Positions 37,501 through 44,350 of a DNA stretch of 64,000 bases are shown here, piece after piece. The notes under the pieces are model-generated. The model was not told the DNA's origin. It did not search any database and was given only the letters and a program-made list of their open reading frames with translations. How positions within the stretch are numbered: the stretch's first letter is position 1; every line of letters begins with the position of its first letter. The stretch is from Gigantopelta aegis (taxonomy: Eukaryota > Mollusca > Gastropoda > Neomphalida > Peltospiridae): positions 67,757,963 through 67,821,962 of the forward strand of contig NC_054702.1 of the NCBI RefSeq assembly GCF_016097555.1, given 5' to 3'. The position numbers and the translations under genes are program-made.

Positions 37501-40500
37501 AAATGCAAGAACTAATGGTTAATAAGACACACTCTAGTTATTTTTTATGGTATTTTCCTGTTTAAACATCATATACTTTAGCTTCTCTCTGTTATAACCA
37601 TATCCAAATGTGTGTTGCAGGTTTGTAGATTAACTAAACTTAGTATCCATTTTCACGGGCTGAAACTAGGGTCTGCGCCCTTAAAAAGCTAGGTAGTGGA
37701 TTTTCTTTTAAACGTCTTTCAAACTGGGCGAGACTACTTTTGATCTCAATGCAAATTTCCAGAATAAATCTCATAGTTCATTTCTTATTAGTTCTCTGCT
37801 AGTCCAACCAGAGGGGACTAATAGACTCCATCATATGCAGTCATGTGGGATAGGAAAAGTACACATGAGGTGGTGGAAATTTCTACCCGGGATGTAGCTT
37901 TCTGAGTGGAAGGGTGTACCTGTCACGAGGCAACGGTCATTTAATAGCTCCACTCTTAAAGTTTCGTATACGTGTTTATGGGGTTATTTCCTCTCTTGTG
38001 TTCACATTTGCTGATGTTAAAGTGGGTTGACTGGTAAATGCTAAGTTAAAGTAACATGGAGCAGTTCGATAATTACGTAACGCGGGTATTTTCCACCACC
38101 ACTTCCTTTAACGTTTTGTATTTGTTTTAGTATTCAATATGTTGTAAGGCATACAGGAATTAATTGAACTGATTTGAACGTTTTGTAACCTTAAGACCAC
38201 ACACCCCTCTGAAATTACGTAACGCTTTTGTGAACACCCCTCACTGTCACTGTGACGTCATTTGACAATAAACAAATATAGCCAGTGCACCACGACTGTT
38301 ATATCAAAGGCCATGGTATTTGCTATCCTGTCCTAGGGTCAAAATTTTCACCACCGAGGGTGTAATTATTCTATCCCACGTGATCATATATACTCTTCAA
38401 AAGAAGAAACGCAAAACCACATTGTCGTAACATTTTGAGAATTGATTTAATTATTGAATGGTGAGTCCGATAATTACCAAATGTTGCAGGATTGTTCACA
38501 ATTCACTCTAGTCCATTGTGAGTACGTGATAGGACACACCACCAAGGTCAAGGTCATCTGGAGTCAATACCGGGTGTGGCCTCCGCGTGTGTTGACAACT
38601 GCCTGGCACCGCCTGCCCATTGAAGCAACCAGAGTACGGATGACGTCCCGGGGGATGGTGGCCCACTCGGCCTGCAAGGCTGCTGCCAGCTCGGGCAGGG
38701 TCTGGGGCTGTGGTTGTCGCTGTCGGAGGCGTCGGTCCAACTCGTCCCATAGATGCTCAATTGGGTTCAAATCCGGTGATATCGATGGCCAAGGAAGGAC
38801 ATTAATGTTGTTGTTCTGTAGGAAAGCCGTTGTGAGACGTGCTGTGTGAGGCCTGGCGTTGTCATGTTGGAACACTGCGTTGGCGTTGGCCATAACTGGA
38901 ACGATGTGTGGCCGGAGGATCTGGTCAATGTAGCCCTGTGCATTCAGGTTGCCCTGCACGTGGACCAGGTCAGTTCTGCCAGTGTGTGAGATGGCTGCCC
39001 ACACCATGACACTACCCCCGCCGAATCTGTCCACTTCCTGCACGCAGTTTGCCGCATAACGTTCACCACGACGCCTATACACGCGACATCTTCCATCATG
39101 ACGTCGGAGCAGAAATCGGGACTCGTCACTGAACCACACCTGTCTCCATCGCAGTTGAGGCCATTGTCGATGAATCTGGCACCACTGCAGTCGGAGTCGA
39201 CGGTGTTGTGGTGTTAAGATGACACCTCGAACTGGACGTCTGGCACGAATTCCTACCTCACGTAGGCGGTTCCGTACGGTCTGGTCGGATATCCTGCGCA
39301 AACCTGGTATTGCTGCGGCTGTGGAGGTGGCAGTAGTCAATCGTTCCCGAAGGTGGCGTACCCGGATGTAGCGGTCCTGCCCGGGGGTAGTGACCCGTGG
39401 TCGACCGGATCTAGGGAGGTCACGTGTTGATCCATGTTGCTGGTAACGGTCCCACAGTCTGGAGATGGTGCTTGGGGACACATGGAATGCCCTGGCAACG
39501 GCCGTTCTGGATTCGCCTGCGTCTAGTCGGCCGATGGCATTGTTTCTCTGCGGTTCACTGAGACGTGGCATGTCCTGGATTGTCAACTGTCGGCCAGATA
39601 CAGAGGCCAGGCAAGCGAACATCCTGCACTTTTATACTGTCGGTGTTCATGTTGCACGTGCAGACAACGCACGTGCAGTGGTGACATGGTTTGCACGTGG
39701 CTGCGTTTTTGCGAATATTCACATTTTGGAACTTTATTGTACAGTAGCTGCGTTTTATCGAATGTAACCGTGGGAATGTGTTTGGGACATGCAATGACCT
39801 TATATTCACAAAGCATGAACCGGTAGGAAACATAAAATCGGAGTTATAACCCATTTGTACCCTTTTGCGTTTCTTTTTTTGAAGAGTATATGATGGAGTC
39901 TTTTTCTCTTGTCCATTTGATATATAAATATTTATTTTACATGAACAAACAAAGATGGCTACACTTTAAACACTACAAATTAACAAGGGAGCTTTTGTAA
40001 TGAAGTTTTTAATAATAAAATATTGATCTAAAACTAACCAACTTGCATTGATATGACATCATATATTACCAACACCATAATACTCCCCATGTTAAATTCA
40101 ATGACGTCATAGCCCATACAAGACATATTTATTCCGCATGGGCTGACGTCATGGAATGGGTCTGTCTTGCATTGCTAGGGATGGGAGAATATAGGTTTTA
40201 TCTCTGTCCTGTCTGTGTCAGCGCGGAAATCATTTTGCTCACGTCAAACCATAAGGACTGTTGTTTAGTGATCAAAGGGACAATATTTCTATTCGCGTAT
40301 CAGTTACACAACATTAAATTCACACAAACTTTAATATGTGCCAAGATGTATTAATAACAGCAGTAATAGGTCATGTTCTGAAATTAAATGTTGCAAACTT
40401 TAAACTTGACATGTTCATGACAGAGCCTTTTTGATGACTAAAATTATATATTAAAGATATTTTTTTATTCAGAATATCAGAGTATGAATAAACAATGTGT

Positions 40501-41275
40501 TTGTTGTCCCAATGTTTATAGTGGCCTAAATTGGAGTTTATCTTGCAATAATTTCATACATACAAAAGTATATATATATTACAAAGCAAAATGAAAAATA
40601 ACTTCTACAAACATTAATAGATGTTGCCAACACATTGGGTATACACACTCTGGTATTCCGAACAAGAAAATATATTTAATATCTAAAAAATGCATAGTCC
40701 GAAACATCTTAAAATGGCTGCCAGCTCAGGACAGACCCTTTAAGACAACTGATTACAATGCATGTGTGTGATAATTGAATAGGTTATACAGACATAATTC
40801 CCGTAGTGGAACAATTGCTTACCTAGGTTAGGTAAAAATCAATTGAACTGACTTCCGGTTACCTATAATATTGATTATTATTCCATTGATCATGACTTTT
40901 TGTCAACTATATTATTGAAATTATTTGATGTTGAAAACAACAATTAAGAAAGGAAGCATTTAACTGCATTGCTTTATTTCATTAATTTTTTTGTTTGATT
41001 GGATTTTCTAATTAAATTTGTATTCTATTCTCGACATGTTGTAGGTGAGCCAGCTTCCTTACCCTTGTATGAACATGAAACAGTTTGAGCAAAGCATACG
41101 TGCCCCCATTGGCAAAGACTGGAATCCAGAAATGGCTTTCAAGAAATTGGTGGAGCCGAAAGTTGTAACCCAGCTGGGGACTATCATCTCACCAATAGAC
41201 AAAGACGAGACGTTTAAAAAAACAAGGACAGGAAGACGCAACCCAAACATGAATTTCAAAAGTCGTAAACTTTGA
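17210..41275 (+). CDS. UTP14: U3 snoRNA-associated protein UTP14, at least 14 exons
   Basis: Utp14 is a nucleolar component of the small-subunit processome. In yeast it recruits and activates the DEAH helicase Dhr1, which releases U3 snoRNA from pre-rRNA. Joining 14 exons by GT-AG boundaries with unbroken frame gives about 908 residues, against about 770 in human UTP14A. In order I see acidic DSDQE and DDGGDDDDEK stretches, KQHAQLLDAIASL, the block around EVTKWHPVVIENRK, AMSLEEAKERRAELQR, ERMSLKH, two NPWM motifs (about residues 380 and 441), a long Lys/Glu/Ser-rich region, LTLPGWGEWGG (about 777-787), then IRAPIGKDWN and PKVVTQLGTII near the C-terminus. All are in the order of the UTP14 family. 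The extra length is mainly in exon 12. The 5' end is unresolved: exon 1 opens without a clear initiator, although ATG 17216 is possible. AATAAA at 41282-41287 may be the poly(A) signal. Confidence 0.93.
17957..18016 (+). CDS. UTP14: UTP14 exon 2, duplicate of exon 1
   Basis: The exon is 60 bp, phase 0 at both ends, after TTTTACAG and before GTGTAT. It encodes LGLEKEFMNSDQE. Length, phase and sequence match exon 1, so tandem exon duplication is the simplest reading. Confidence 0.8.
18440..18750 (+). mobile_element. SINE, diverged full-length copy
   Basis: A degraded tRNA-like head (AGGATCGAATCTCC) is followed by CCAATAAGTGCACCATGACT, GGCACATAAAAGATCC, CAAATGTTTGACATCC and GTCATTAAACAAAACAAAC. 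It lies in UTP14 intron 2. Confidence 0.8.
18888..19274 (+). mobile_element. SINE (GGCGTCGTGG head) with target-site duplication
   Basis: The head GGCGTCGTGGCAGGCCATCG and GGTTCGGATCCC give A- and B-box-like sites. The body continues through GAAGCGCAAATAAAAGATCC to GTGCGTCGTTAAATAAAAC and a TTTC-rich tail. It is flanked by TTAGGTTTCCCCAG (18874-18887) and TTAGGGTTTCCCCAG (19275-19289), a near-perfect target duplication. It lies in UTP14 intron 2. Confidence 0.92.
19379..19458 (+). CDS. UTP14: UTP14 exon 3
   Basis: The exon is 80 bp, after TTTCACAG and before GTGCGT. It encodes the Asp-rich DDGGDDDDEK run and QLLDAIASLGGQ, the conserved N-terminal UTP14 block (LLEAISSL in human). It ends in phase 2. 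Confidence 0.92.
19612..19990 (+). mobile_element. Two SINE fragments in UTP14 intron 3
   Basis: A body fragment at about 19612-19745 has AAAGGCCATGGAGTGTGCTG. A second, 19772-19990, has ATCAAAGGCAATAGTGTG, CAAATGTTTGACATCCAGTA and GTGTCATTAAACAAAAC. Both lack a tRNA-like head. Confidence 0.75.
20179..20246 (+). CDS. UTP14: UTP14 exon 4
   Basis: The exon is 68 bp, after TTTGCAG and before GTAGAG. With the two bases carried over it reads K-PRLTQRTIPGSQVSEFSFG. VSEF matches the human UTP14A VSEFNV segment. It ends in phase 1. Confidence 0.9.
20935..21358 (-). mobile_element. SINE insertion inside the TACARTCAAACCT MITE
   Basis: Read in reverse it has the tail (GTTTGTTTTGTTTAATGACA), the body and two successive tRNA-like heads. 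One contains GGTTCAATCC (about 21184) and the other GGGGATCGATCCC (about 21297). The double head suggests a chimaeric or dimeric copy, or insertion beside an older fragment. Confidence 0.8.
21371..22910. repeat. 70-bp tandem array, 22 units
   Basis: Units starting AATAAACGGCTATTAAAGAC recur every 70 bp exactly from 21371 to 22841. Sequence differences are almost confined to a G/A site (TGGTGGCTGC or TGGTGACTGC) and GGGAG/GGGAA near the unit end. Variants occur in blocks, which suggests local amplification of sub-blocks. There are no unique spacers, so it is not CRISPR-like. Confidence 0.97.
23067..23209 (+). CDS. UTP14: UTP14 exon 5
   Basis: The exon is 143 bp, after CTGTTAG and before GTAAAT, completing the split Glu codon of exon 4. 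It encodes KVKLTDLVKSLKNTTKHGRL and a basic KKQLRSVQKQNKVV stretch, matching the ADLLEPV...VKKQLSRV segment of human UTP14A. It ends in phase 0. Confidence 0.93.
23608..23685 (+). CDS. UTP14: UTP14 exon 6
   Basis: The exon is 78 bp, after ATTGCAG and before GTTAGT, phase 0. It encodes LQRSIAYESTKAEVTKWHPV and ends VIENRK, the conserved block aligned with human EVAFNKTAQVLSKWDPVV. Confidence 0.95.
23865..24420 (+). mobile_element. SINE nested in an older SINE (UTP14 intron 6)
   Basis: An older copy (head at about 23865-23963, tail at about 24310-24420) is split by a younger one at 23974-24299. The younger copy has the head GGCAGGACGTAGCCAAGTGG, the body CATATAAAAGATCTCTTGCT and the tail GTGCGTCGTTAAATAAAAC. 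It is bounded by the direct repeat CTCATTGACA (23964-23973, 24300-24309). Confidence 0.88.
24729..24806 (-). pseudogene. tRNA-like sequence or SINE head
   Basis: Read on the minus strand it has TAGCTCAGTTGGTAGAGCGC (A box) and GTGGTTCAAATCCC (B box), but the acceptor stem pairs only over about three bases. It looks like a tRNA-derived SINE head or tRNA pseudogene. No SINE body follows. Confidence 0.6.
25074..25151 (+). CDS. UTP14: UTP14 exon 7
   Basis: The exon is 78 bp, after CATTGCAG and before GTAAGA, phase 0. It encodes ASQITFPLNQTQ, then a stretch ending QVVKQIK. The ITFPL matches the human LVFPLEKEE segment. Confidence 0.93.
25393..25594. repeat. Poly-G and (CT)n low-complexity tract
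   Basis: A G run (about 25393-25419) is followed by (CT)n at 25443-25594, broken by a CCCT block at 25501-25521. It lies in UTP14 intron 7. The Leu-Ser and Arg-Glu repeat frames on both strands are artefacts. Confidence 0.96.
26067..26189 (+). CDS. UTP14: UTP14 exon 8
   Basis: The exon is 123 bp, after TTTTCAG and before GTAAGG, phase 0. It encodes PFTPLEIEVAALL, then LTPAEERALKAMSLEE, matching human TPLEQEIFNLL and LTPVEKASLRAMSLEE almost residue for residue. This is the clearest UTP14 signature. Confidence 0.97.
26847..27152 (+). mobile_element. SINE inserted at the UTP14 exon 9 splice acceptor
   Basis: The copy runs from GGGGGCGGGACGTAGCCCAG to the tail GTGCGTTGTTAAACAAAAC and a TTCC-rich end. 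The 14-bp target duplication TCGTTTTAGGCTAA occurs at 26833-26846 and 27153-27166 and contains the acceptor AG and the first bases of exon 9. The insertion therefore cut across the intron-exon junction, and a new acceptor next to the exon was restored by the duplication. Confidence 0.95.
27162..27256 (+). CDS. UTP14: UTP14 exon 9
   Basis: The exon is 95 bp, after TTCCTTCGTTTTAG and before GTAAGG. It encodes AKERRAELQRYRALMS and a stretch ending KIKSK, equal to human AKMRRAELQRARALQS and KIKSKK. It ends in phase 2 and joins exon 10 as KIKSKKYHR. Its acceptor lies within the 3' copy of a SINE target duplication. Confidence 0.96.
28143..28443 (+). mobile_element. SINE in UTP14 intron 9
   Basis: The head is GGGGCGGGACTTAGCCCAGT with a shortened central part, then the body CATATAAAAGATCTCATGCT and the tail GTGCGTCGTTAAATAAAAC. 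No clear target duplication was found. Confidence 0.88.
29012..30877. mobile_element. TTAA-flanked MITE 'A' with nested MITE 'B'
   Basis: It is flanked by TTAA at 29008-29011 and 30878-30881, with inverted ends AGGTAGGG and CCCTCCT. A second copy lies in reverse at 48315-49472. After removing the nested element at 29340-30149 it is about 1.05 kb. There is no transposase. It ends 47 bp before UTP14 exon 10, so it sits close to the splice acceptor. The TTAA duplication points to a piggyBac-type mechanism, by inference. Confidence 0.85.
29340..30149. mobile_element. TTAA-flanked MITE 'B' nested in MITE 'A'
   Basis: The 810-bp element begins AGGGACACACCCTAGTT and ends AACTAGGGTGTGCGGCT, an inverted pair, with TTAA at 29336-29339 and 30150-30153. 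The other copy of element A (48315-49472) has no insert at the same point and reads CTATTTAGCTAAATAT on the equivalent strand. This matches the unfilled TTAA site apart from one base. A short relative is at 37479-37680. Confidence 0.93.
30925..31048 (+). CDS. UTP14: UTP14 exon 10
   Basis: The exon is 124 bp, after TTTACAG and before GTTTGG. It encodes a Lys/Glu-rich helix (KERE, EEKKALDIMKQKDPEGY, EKLQEADRNR), corresponding to the human KALKEFEQLRKVNP segment. It ends in phase 0. Confidence 0.93.
31662..31718 (+). mobile_element. SINE 3' tail fragment
   Basis: The fragment has CACTCAATAGCTGATGTG and GGTGTCATTAAACATTCATT, the ATTC-tailed variant, just upstream of UTP14 exon 11. Confidence 0.7.
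31749..31826 (+). CDS. UTP14: UTP14 exon 11
   Basis: The exon is 78 bp, after TTTTGCAG and before GTAAGA, phase 0. It encodes ERMSLKHRGGSKFARK and ends YAKFNQK, matching human ERMSLKHQNSGKWAKSK and MAKYD. Confidence 0.96.
32369..33777 (+). CDS. UTP14: UTP14 exon 12, large charged exon
   Basis: The exon is 1409 bp, after TATTGCAG and before GTTTGT. It starts DKQAVSDMIQKNRELTKK, matching the human RQAMQEQLSKNKELTQK block. Two copies of a KGHNPWM motif follow, 61 residues apart, each preceded by an acidic stretch. A tandem duplication of about 60 residues explains this. About 300 residues rich in Lys, Glu and Ser follow, including runs such as KKRKRKKKKKK that suit nucleolar targeting. The end carries EQQRLIIEQAFADDDV and LTLPGWGEWGG, both UTP14 hallmarks. 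The long minus-strand frame over it is a shadow. Confidence 0.97.
34557..36540. repeat. 87-bp tandem array, about 22 units
   Basis: Units containing ATTATGGTAGCCCCACTCCC and GTTGGGCTAGTAAATAACTA recur at 87-bp spacing. Three regions (about 34830-34860, 35015-35070, 35455-35480) have truncated or scrambled units. A TTGCC/CTGCC site separates a block of units at about 35650-36100 from the rest, marking secondary block amplification. Confidence 0.96.
34557..36799. mobile_element. MITE with CAGGGCTTCTAGA ends expanded into an 87-bp array
   Basis: The element starts CAGGGCTCCTAGATTATGG (34557) and ends AATTCTAGAAGCCCTG (36799), an inverted pair resembling hAT ends. After the array the single-copy part continues through AGGTGACATATCTGATTATT and CCCATGGCTAGTGGATTTT. 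The copy at 54191-54531 has the same layout with only one 87-bp unit, which gives the unexpanded form. It lies in UTP14 intron 12. Confidence 0.85.
36886..36985 (+). CDS. UTP14: UTP14 exon 13
   Basis: The exon is 100 bp, after AATGTTCAG and before GTACTG. It completes the split Arg codon and encodes FVIQAPRAPPRKDQNLGNVI, then SECKDTAIAKYQ, equal to human FLIKAPEGPPRKDKNLPNVI. It ends in phase 0. Confidence 0.97.
37080..37443 (+). mobile_element. SINE with triplicated head segment
   Basis: The head GGGGGCGGGACATAGCCCAG is followed by three tandem copies of a segment of about 22 bp containing CGGTCGGTGTG, then the usual body and tail. The flanks CTTAGTGTAATG (37068-37079) and CTTAATGTGATG after the tail form an imperfect 12-bp target duplication. 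It lies in UTP14 intron 13. Confidence 0.9.
37479..37680. mobile_element. Short TTAA-flanked relative of MITE 'B'
   Basis: TTAA lies at 37475-37478 and 37681-37684, with ends AGCGACATACCATAGTTT and GAAACTAGGGTCTGCGCCC. The interior GCAGGTTTGTAGATTAAC matches MITE B near 30090. It is 202 bp, a deletion derivative or distinct subfamily. Confidence 0.8.
37915..38332 (+). repeat. ~420-bp dispersed repeat fused to SINE body, copy 1
   Basis: This matches 43749-44194 at high identity: GTACCTGTCACGAGG, AAGTTTCGTATACGTGTTTA, GATAATTACGTAACGCGGGT, then at its 3' end the SINE body AGCCAGTGCACCACGACTGT. Both copies share the same junction and the same SINE variant (GACTGTTATATC), so block and SINE part were copied together. 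Confidence 0.85.
38391..39888 (-). mobile_element. Tc1-type DNA transposon, apparently intact copy B
   Basis: The 1498-bp element has inverted ends TACTCTTCAAAAGAAG and TTTTTGAAGAGTA and flanking TA (38389-38390, 39889-39890). It carries a full-length uninterrupted transposase frame on the minus strand. It lies antisense in UTP14 intron 13. Confidence 0.96.
38564..39571 (-). CDS. Tc1 family DD34E transposase
   Basis: The transposase cuts and pastes the element by binding its inverted ends. An uninterrupted frame reads upstream to 39622, but I prefer the ATG at 39571, which gives MPRLSEPQRNNAIGRLDAG, the usual Tc1 start, and about 335 residues, normal for the family. The N-terminal half has two helix-turn-helix regions: RTAVARAFHVSPSTISRLW, and a second around ISDQTVRNRLRE. 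The catalytic domain has FSDESRF (first Asp), FQHDNARPHTA (second Asp) and LNPIEHLWDEL (Glu), with 34 residues between the second Asp and the Glu, hence DD34E. The GGGSVMVWAA motif is present. No stop or frameshift is seen, so it may be active. Confidence 0.96.
   Translation of the reverse strand: MPRLSEPQRNNAIGRLDAGESRTAVARAFHVSPSTISRLWDRYQQHGSTRDLPRSGRPRVTTPGQDRYIRVRHLRERLTTATSTAAAIPGLRRISDQTVRNRLREVGIRARRPVRGVILTPQHRRLRLQWCQIHRQWPQLRWRQVWFSDESRFLLRRHDGRCRVYRRRGERYAANCVQEVDRFGGGSVMVWAAISHTGRTDLVHVQGNLNAQGYIDQILRPHIVPVMANANAVFQHDNARPHTARLTTAFLQNNNINVLPWPSISPDLNPIEHLWDELDRRLRQRQPQPQTLPELAAALQAEWATIPRDVIRTLVASMGRRCQAVVNTRGGHTRY
39889..41044. other. End of UTP14 intron 13, with TTAA MITE 'C' copy
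   Basis: Apart from the MITE at about 40366-40739 this is AT-rich intron without other recognised features. Confidence 0.5.
40366..40739. mobile_element. TTAA-flanked MITE 'C', diverged copy
   Basis: The right end GCTCAGGACAGACCCT is followed by TTAA (40740-40743) and is the reverse complement of the left end of the copy at 50688. The interior shares CCTTTTTGATGACTAAAATT and AACAAGAAAATATATTTAAT. The left end is degraded. Confidence 0.7.
41045..41275 (+). CDS. UTP14: UTP14 exon 14, terminal coding exon
   Basis: The exon is 231 bp including the stop, after ATGTTGTAG. It encodes VSQLPYPCMNMKQFEQSIRA, then PIGKDWNPEMAFKKL and EPKVVTQLGTIISPI, and ends FKSRKL. This matches human VRVLPYPFTHHWQFERTIQT, PIGSTWNTQRAFQKL and TPKVVTKPGHIINPI. 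AATAAA lies at 41282-41287. Confidence 0.97.
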   Translation: MSQLPYPCMNMKQFEQSIRAPIGKDWNPEMAFKKLVEPKVVTQLGTIISPIDKDETFKKTRTGRRNPNMNFKSRKL

Positions 41276-41883
41276 TGATGAAATAAATGATGTAATTGAT
41301 ACTCAGTGGCCTTCTGTTTTCTGTTTGCAGGTTTACATTAATACTATATTATTTATATTATAATTTACATTGGTAAATGATATGGCCTGTTGATTTTTCT
41401 TTGTTATCATGGTATTTACAATTATCAATTTCCCATATAAATGGTCTGCTTTTGTAGAGAATGGCCATGTCTATGTCAGAAGTAATTCAAGTAATAATTG
41501 CAAATAGAAGGTTCATAAAAAGAGGAACTAAAGGTTGAGAATCTTGCACCCAGACCAGTACAAAATGATACTAATAATAAGTTTTATATTTTAATTATTT
41601 GGATGGATTATCTCCCTTCTTGCAAACTAAATCTTGACATTTCTGAATGGAGTAGTATGTTCAGAAAGACTGGTATTTCCTAAGAGATGGCAAATTTAAA
41701 TTAAATGACATTCCAGATTCAGTGTATCAGAAAATGTTATCATCTTTATTCTTTCTTAAAATATTGAGTTCACAATAACTTTACTACCCCCCTCATTTTT
41801 GAAGACCGTTTTTTTGCTGGTTTTTTCACACTGATTTTCACCAGTACTCGCTACTGCATCCGTCGCGAGTGCTTGCCAACCAG

Positions 41884-42001
41884 AGGCCTAATTCACAAAT
41901 GTCTCTTAGGCTCTGCTAGACAACAAAGCATCCTCTTTTCAAGTCTTTTAGCATTGCACTGTGAGATCACAAAGTTGTGAGAGTTTAGTGAATTAGGCCC
42001 C
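41884..42001. mobile_element. Short GGCCTAATTCA MITE, copy 1
   Basis: The outer inverted repeats are AGGCCTAATTCACAAA and TTTAGTGAATTAGGCCCC. The interior is TCTTAGGCTCTGCTAG and TTTTAGCATTGCACTGTGAG. It is 118 bp and non-coding. Confidence 0.85.
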
Positions 42002-42752
42002 TATCTACTCGGCATTTTACTAACGTTTCCTAGGTATGGTGCCCCTGTGAAGTAAAACACTAAACACCATTCCTCAGTACATCATTCCACAGTACATCAT
42101 TCAGTTCACACTGCATTGATTTCTGCAATAGTTTTGACAGGAGTGAAAATAATTTTTGTCAAAGTCCTTTTAAAAAAGAAAGTTTTTACATGGAACGTGC
42201 CAAAAAGAATAGGTAGTATTTGTGTGTTTTTTGCTCTTCATTTTTTTGGCGTGGGGGGGGGGGGGGGGGTGTATTGTTTTTATTTTACTACATTCACTCC
42301 TACAGGGTCCAAATAAAACAACCTTTATACATGTATTTATCACCTACATTTTAATATTTTTAATACAGGAGAGAAAAAAAATCTAATGCATAAAAAAAAC
42401 TGGGGTCGGCCCTTTTTTTAGGTACTGTCTGGTTGCCAGAAACGTTTCTCCTTTATTAAAGGCTTTAACAACATCTTGGCACATTGAAGTACAACTGGTG
42501 CCCTATATATGGCCAGGTGAGTTTGACACTTGGTTGGGAGAGGGGGAAGCGCAGCTGTTGCTGTTACAGGCTACTCCTATTTACATCTATATCCATCAAC
42601 AATATTGATCTAACACCCACTGTAGTTAAAAACTGTCCTATTACTGCTACTATTTAGGCTCCTGAGAACGTCATCTGGTTGGAGGTGAAGCACAATCTCT
42701 AGTGGATAGGGGCAAAGTCGGTGGTGGGGGGAGGGAGGAGGGGGACGGGCCA

Positions 42753-42847
42753 GGGGCCTAATTCACAAAGGTCTCTTAGACTCTGCTAGTCTTTTAGCAT
42801 TGCACTGCGAGATTGCAAAGTTGCGAGAGTTTACTGAATTAGGCCCC
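42753..42847. mobile_element. Short GGCCTAATTCA MITE, copy 2
   Basis: The ends are GGGGCCTAATTCACAAAG and TTTACTGAATTAGGCCCC. It lacks about 25 bp present in copy 1 between CTGCTAG and TCTTTTAGC. Confidence 0.87.
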
Positions 42848-42919
42848 AGATTTGTTACCTCTATTTATATACAGTGGGGAAAACAAGGTACGTTTTGTTC
42901 CTCAAGTAAAACACAAGGC

Positions 42920-43180
42920 CTTCAGGTTCCTGGATGTCAAACGTTTGGTATTTCCGAAATATAGTTTTAAGAGTAAAACATCTACGTTTTTCCGTTAGCA
43001 GCAAGGAATCGTTTATATCTACTTGCCCATAGATAGGACAGCACATATATACTAGTTACGGCCTTCGAAAAACGTTGTGGGGTACTGCTTGGACAAAAAA
43101 CAAGCTACGTGTCCGCCGAGAAGGCTCGACCCAAGCCTTTTAGACGAGCGCTCTATCGACTGAGTTAAATCTAGCCGAGT
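42920..43180 (-). mobile_element. SINE, reverse orientation, diverged
   Basis: In reverse it shows CTGGATGTCAAACGTTTGG, AGCAAGGAATCGTTTATATC, and a head with GAGCGCTCTATCGACTGAGT. It lies between UTP14 and TTLL2. Confidence 0.8.
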
Positions 43181-43499
43181 ACTCTGCCTTTCGATACCTA
43201 GACGGACAGTTCTAGATAGGCAGAGTACTCTGGCTAAGCTAGATCCCCCCCCCCCCCCCCCCCCCCCAATACAAGAAAGACAGTTATTTAGATTACAAAC
43301 GTGGTATGGAAAAGAATTGGGGGTCCAGCTTACAGAATCTTACTATCGTATGTATTATTTTAACTCGACACGAGCGTACTGCAAATTAAAAATGGAAATC
43401 GTAATTGTCTGATGAAATGTGGCCACAAAATGAAAGTAAGTGCAGCCAACCCGTAATGTGTGTTTTCATTGGGTGTCGCTAGCAATCGATGTGTTCACG

Positions 43500-43548
43500 T
43501 GACGTCAACAATGGTGAACATGCTGGATGAGCTGACAGTATGAACACG
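43500..43548 (+). promoter_or_regulatory. Possible TTLL2 promoter/first exon with CRE
   Basis: A palindromic CRE-type octamer TGACGTCA lies at 43500-43507. Downstream is a short ATG frame of 10 codons and a donor-like ACACGGTAAATGG (GT near 43549). An acceptor-like TTCTTTTAACAG ends at 44473, 149 bp before the TTLL2 ATG. Together they could make an untranslated first exon and intron. This is inference from short motifs only. Confidence 0.3.
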
Positions 43549-43748
43549 GTAAATGGTTTGATTTGAGTGTGACAGTTTGTTTATTGCATTTCTACCTTTT
43601 CCAGTGTTTTTTTGGCAGTTACTAGAATTAGAGCTTGTTAAATCATATGTATTGTTAATCATTACATATTTCCCTTGACTAAATTACTTTTTAAGTTCTG
43701 TATAGATCTCTGGGTGTGCGGTGACATTGTGTCATTGACATTCACACT

Positions 43749-44194
43749 GTACCTGTCACGAGGGCAACGGGACGTTTTAGCTGTATGTCAGTTAATAGCT
43801 ACGCTCTTAAAGTTTCGTATACGTGTTTATGGGGTTATTAAATTTTCCTCTCTTGTGTTCACATTTGCCGATGTTAAAGTGGGTTGACTGGTAAATGCTA
43901 AGTTAATGTAACATGGAGCAGTTCGATAATTACGTAACGCGGGTATTTTCCACCACCACTTCCTTTAACATTTTGTATTTGTTTTAGTATTCAGTATGTC
44001 GTAAGGCATACGGGAATTAACTGAACTGATTTGAACGTTTTGTAACCTTAAGACCACACACCCCTCTGAAATTACGTAACGCTCTTGTGAACACCTGTCA
44101 CTGTGACGTCATTTGACAATAAACAAATATAGCCAGTGCACCACGACTGTTATATCAAAGGTCGTGGTATGTGCTATGTGCTATCCTGTCTATG
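43749..44194 (+). repeat. ~420-bp dispersed repeat fused to SINE body, copy 2
   Basis: This is the second copy of the block at 37915-38332, with an additional short segment (GACGTTTTAGCTGTATGTC). It lies about 0.4-0.9 kb upstream of the TTLL2 start codon. Confidence 0.85.
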
Positions 44195-44350
44195 GGATGG
44201 TGCATATAAAAGATCCCTTGGTACTAGTTTAACAATGTAGCAGGTTTCCTCTCTATGACAATATGTCAAAATTACCAAATGTTTGCATGCAATAGCTGAT
44301 GATTAATAAATGAATATGCTCTAGCAGTGTCATTAAGCAAAACAAACTTT
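44132..44350 (+). mobile_element. SINE body and tail joined to dispersed repeat
   Basis: It runs AGCCAGTGCACCACGACTGT, GGTGCATATAAAAGATCCC, AATTACCAAATGTTTGCATG and GTGTCATTAAGCAAAACAAA. There is no tRNA-like head; the upstream sequence is the dispersed repeat instead. Confidence 0.85.
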
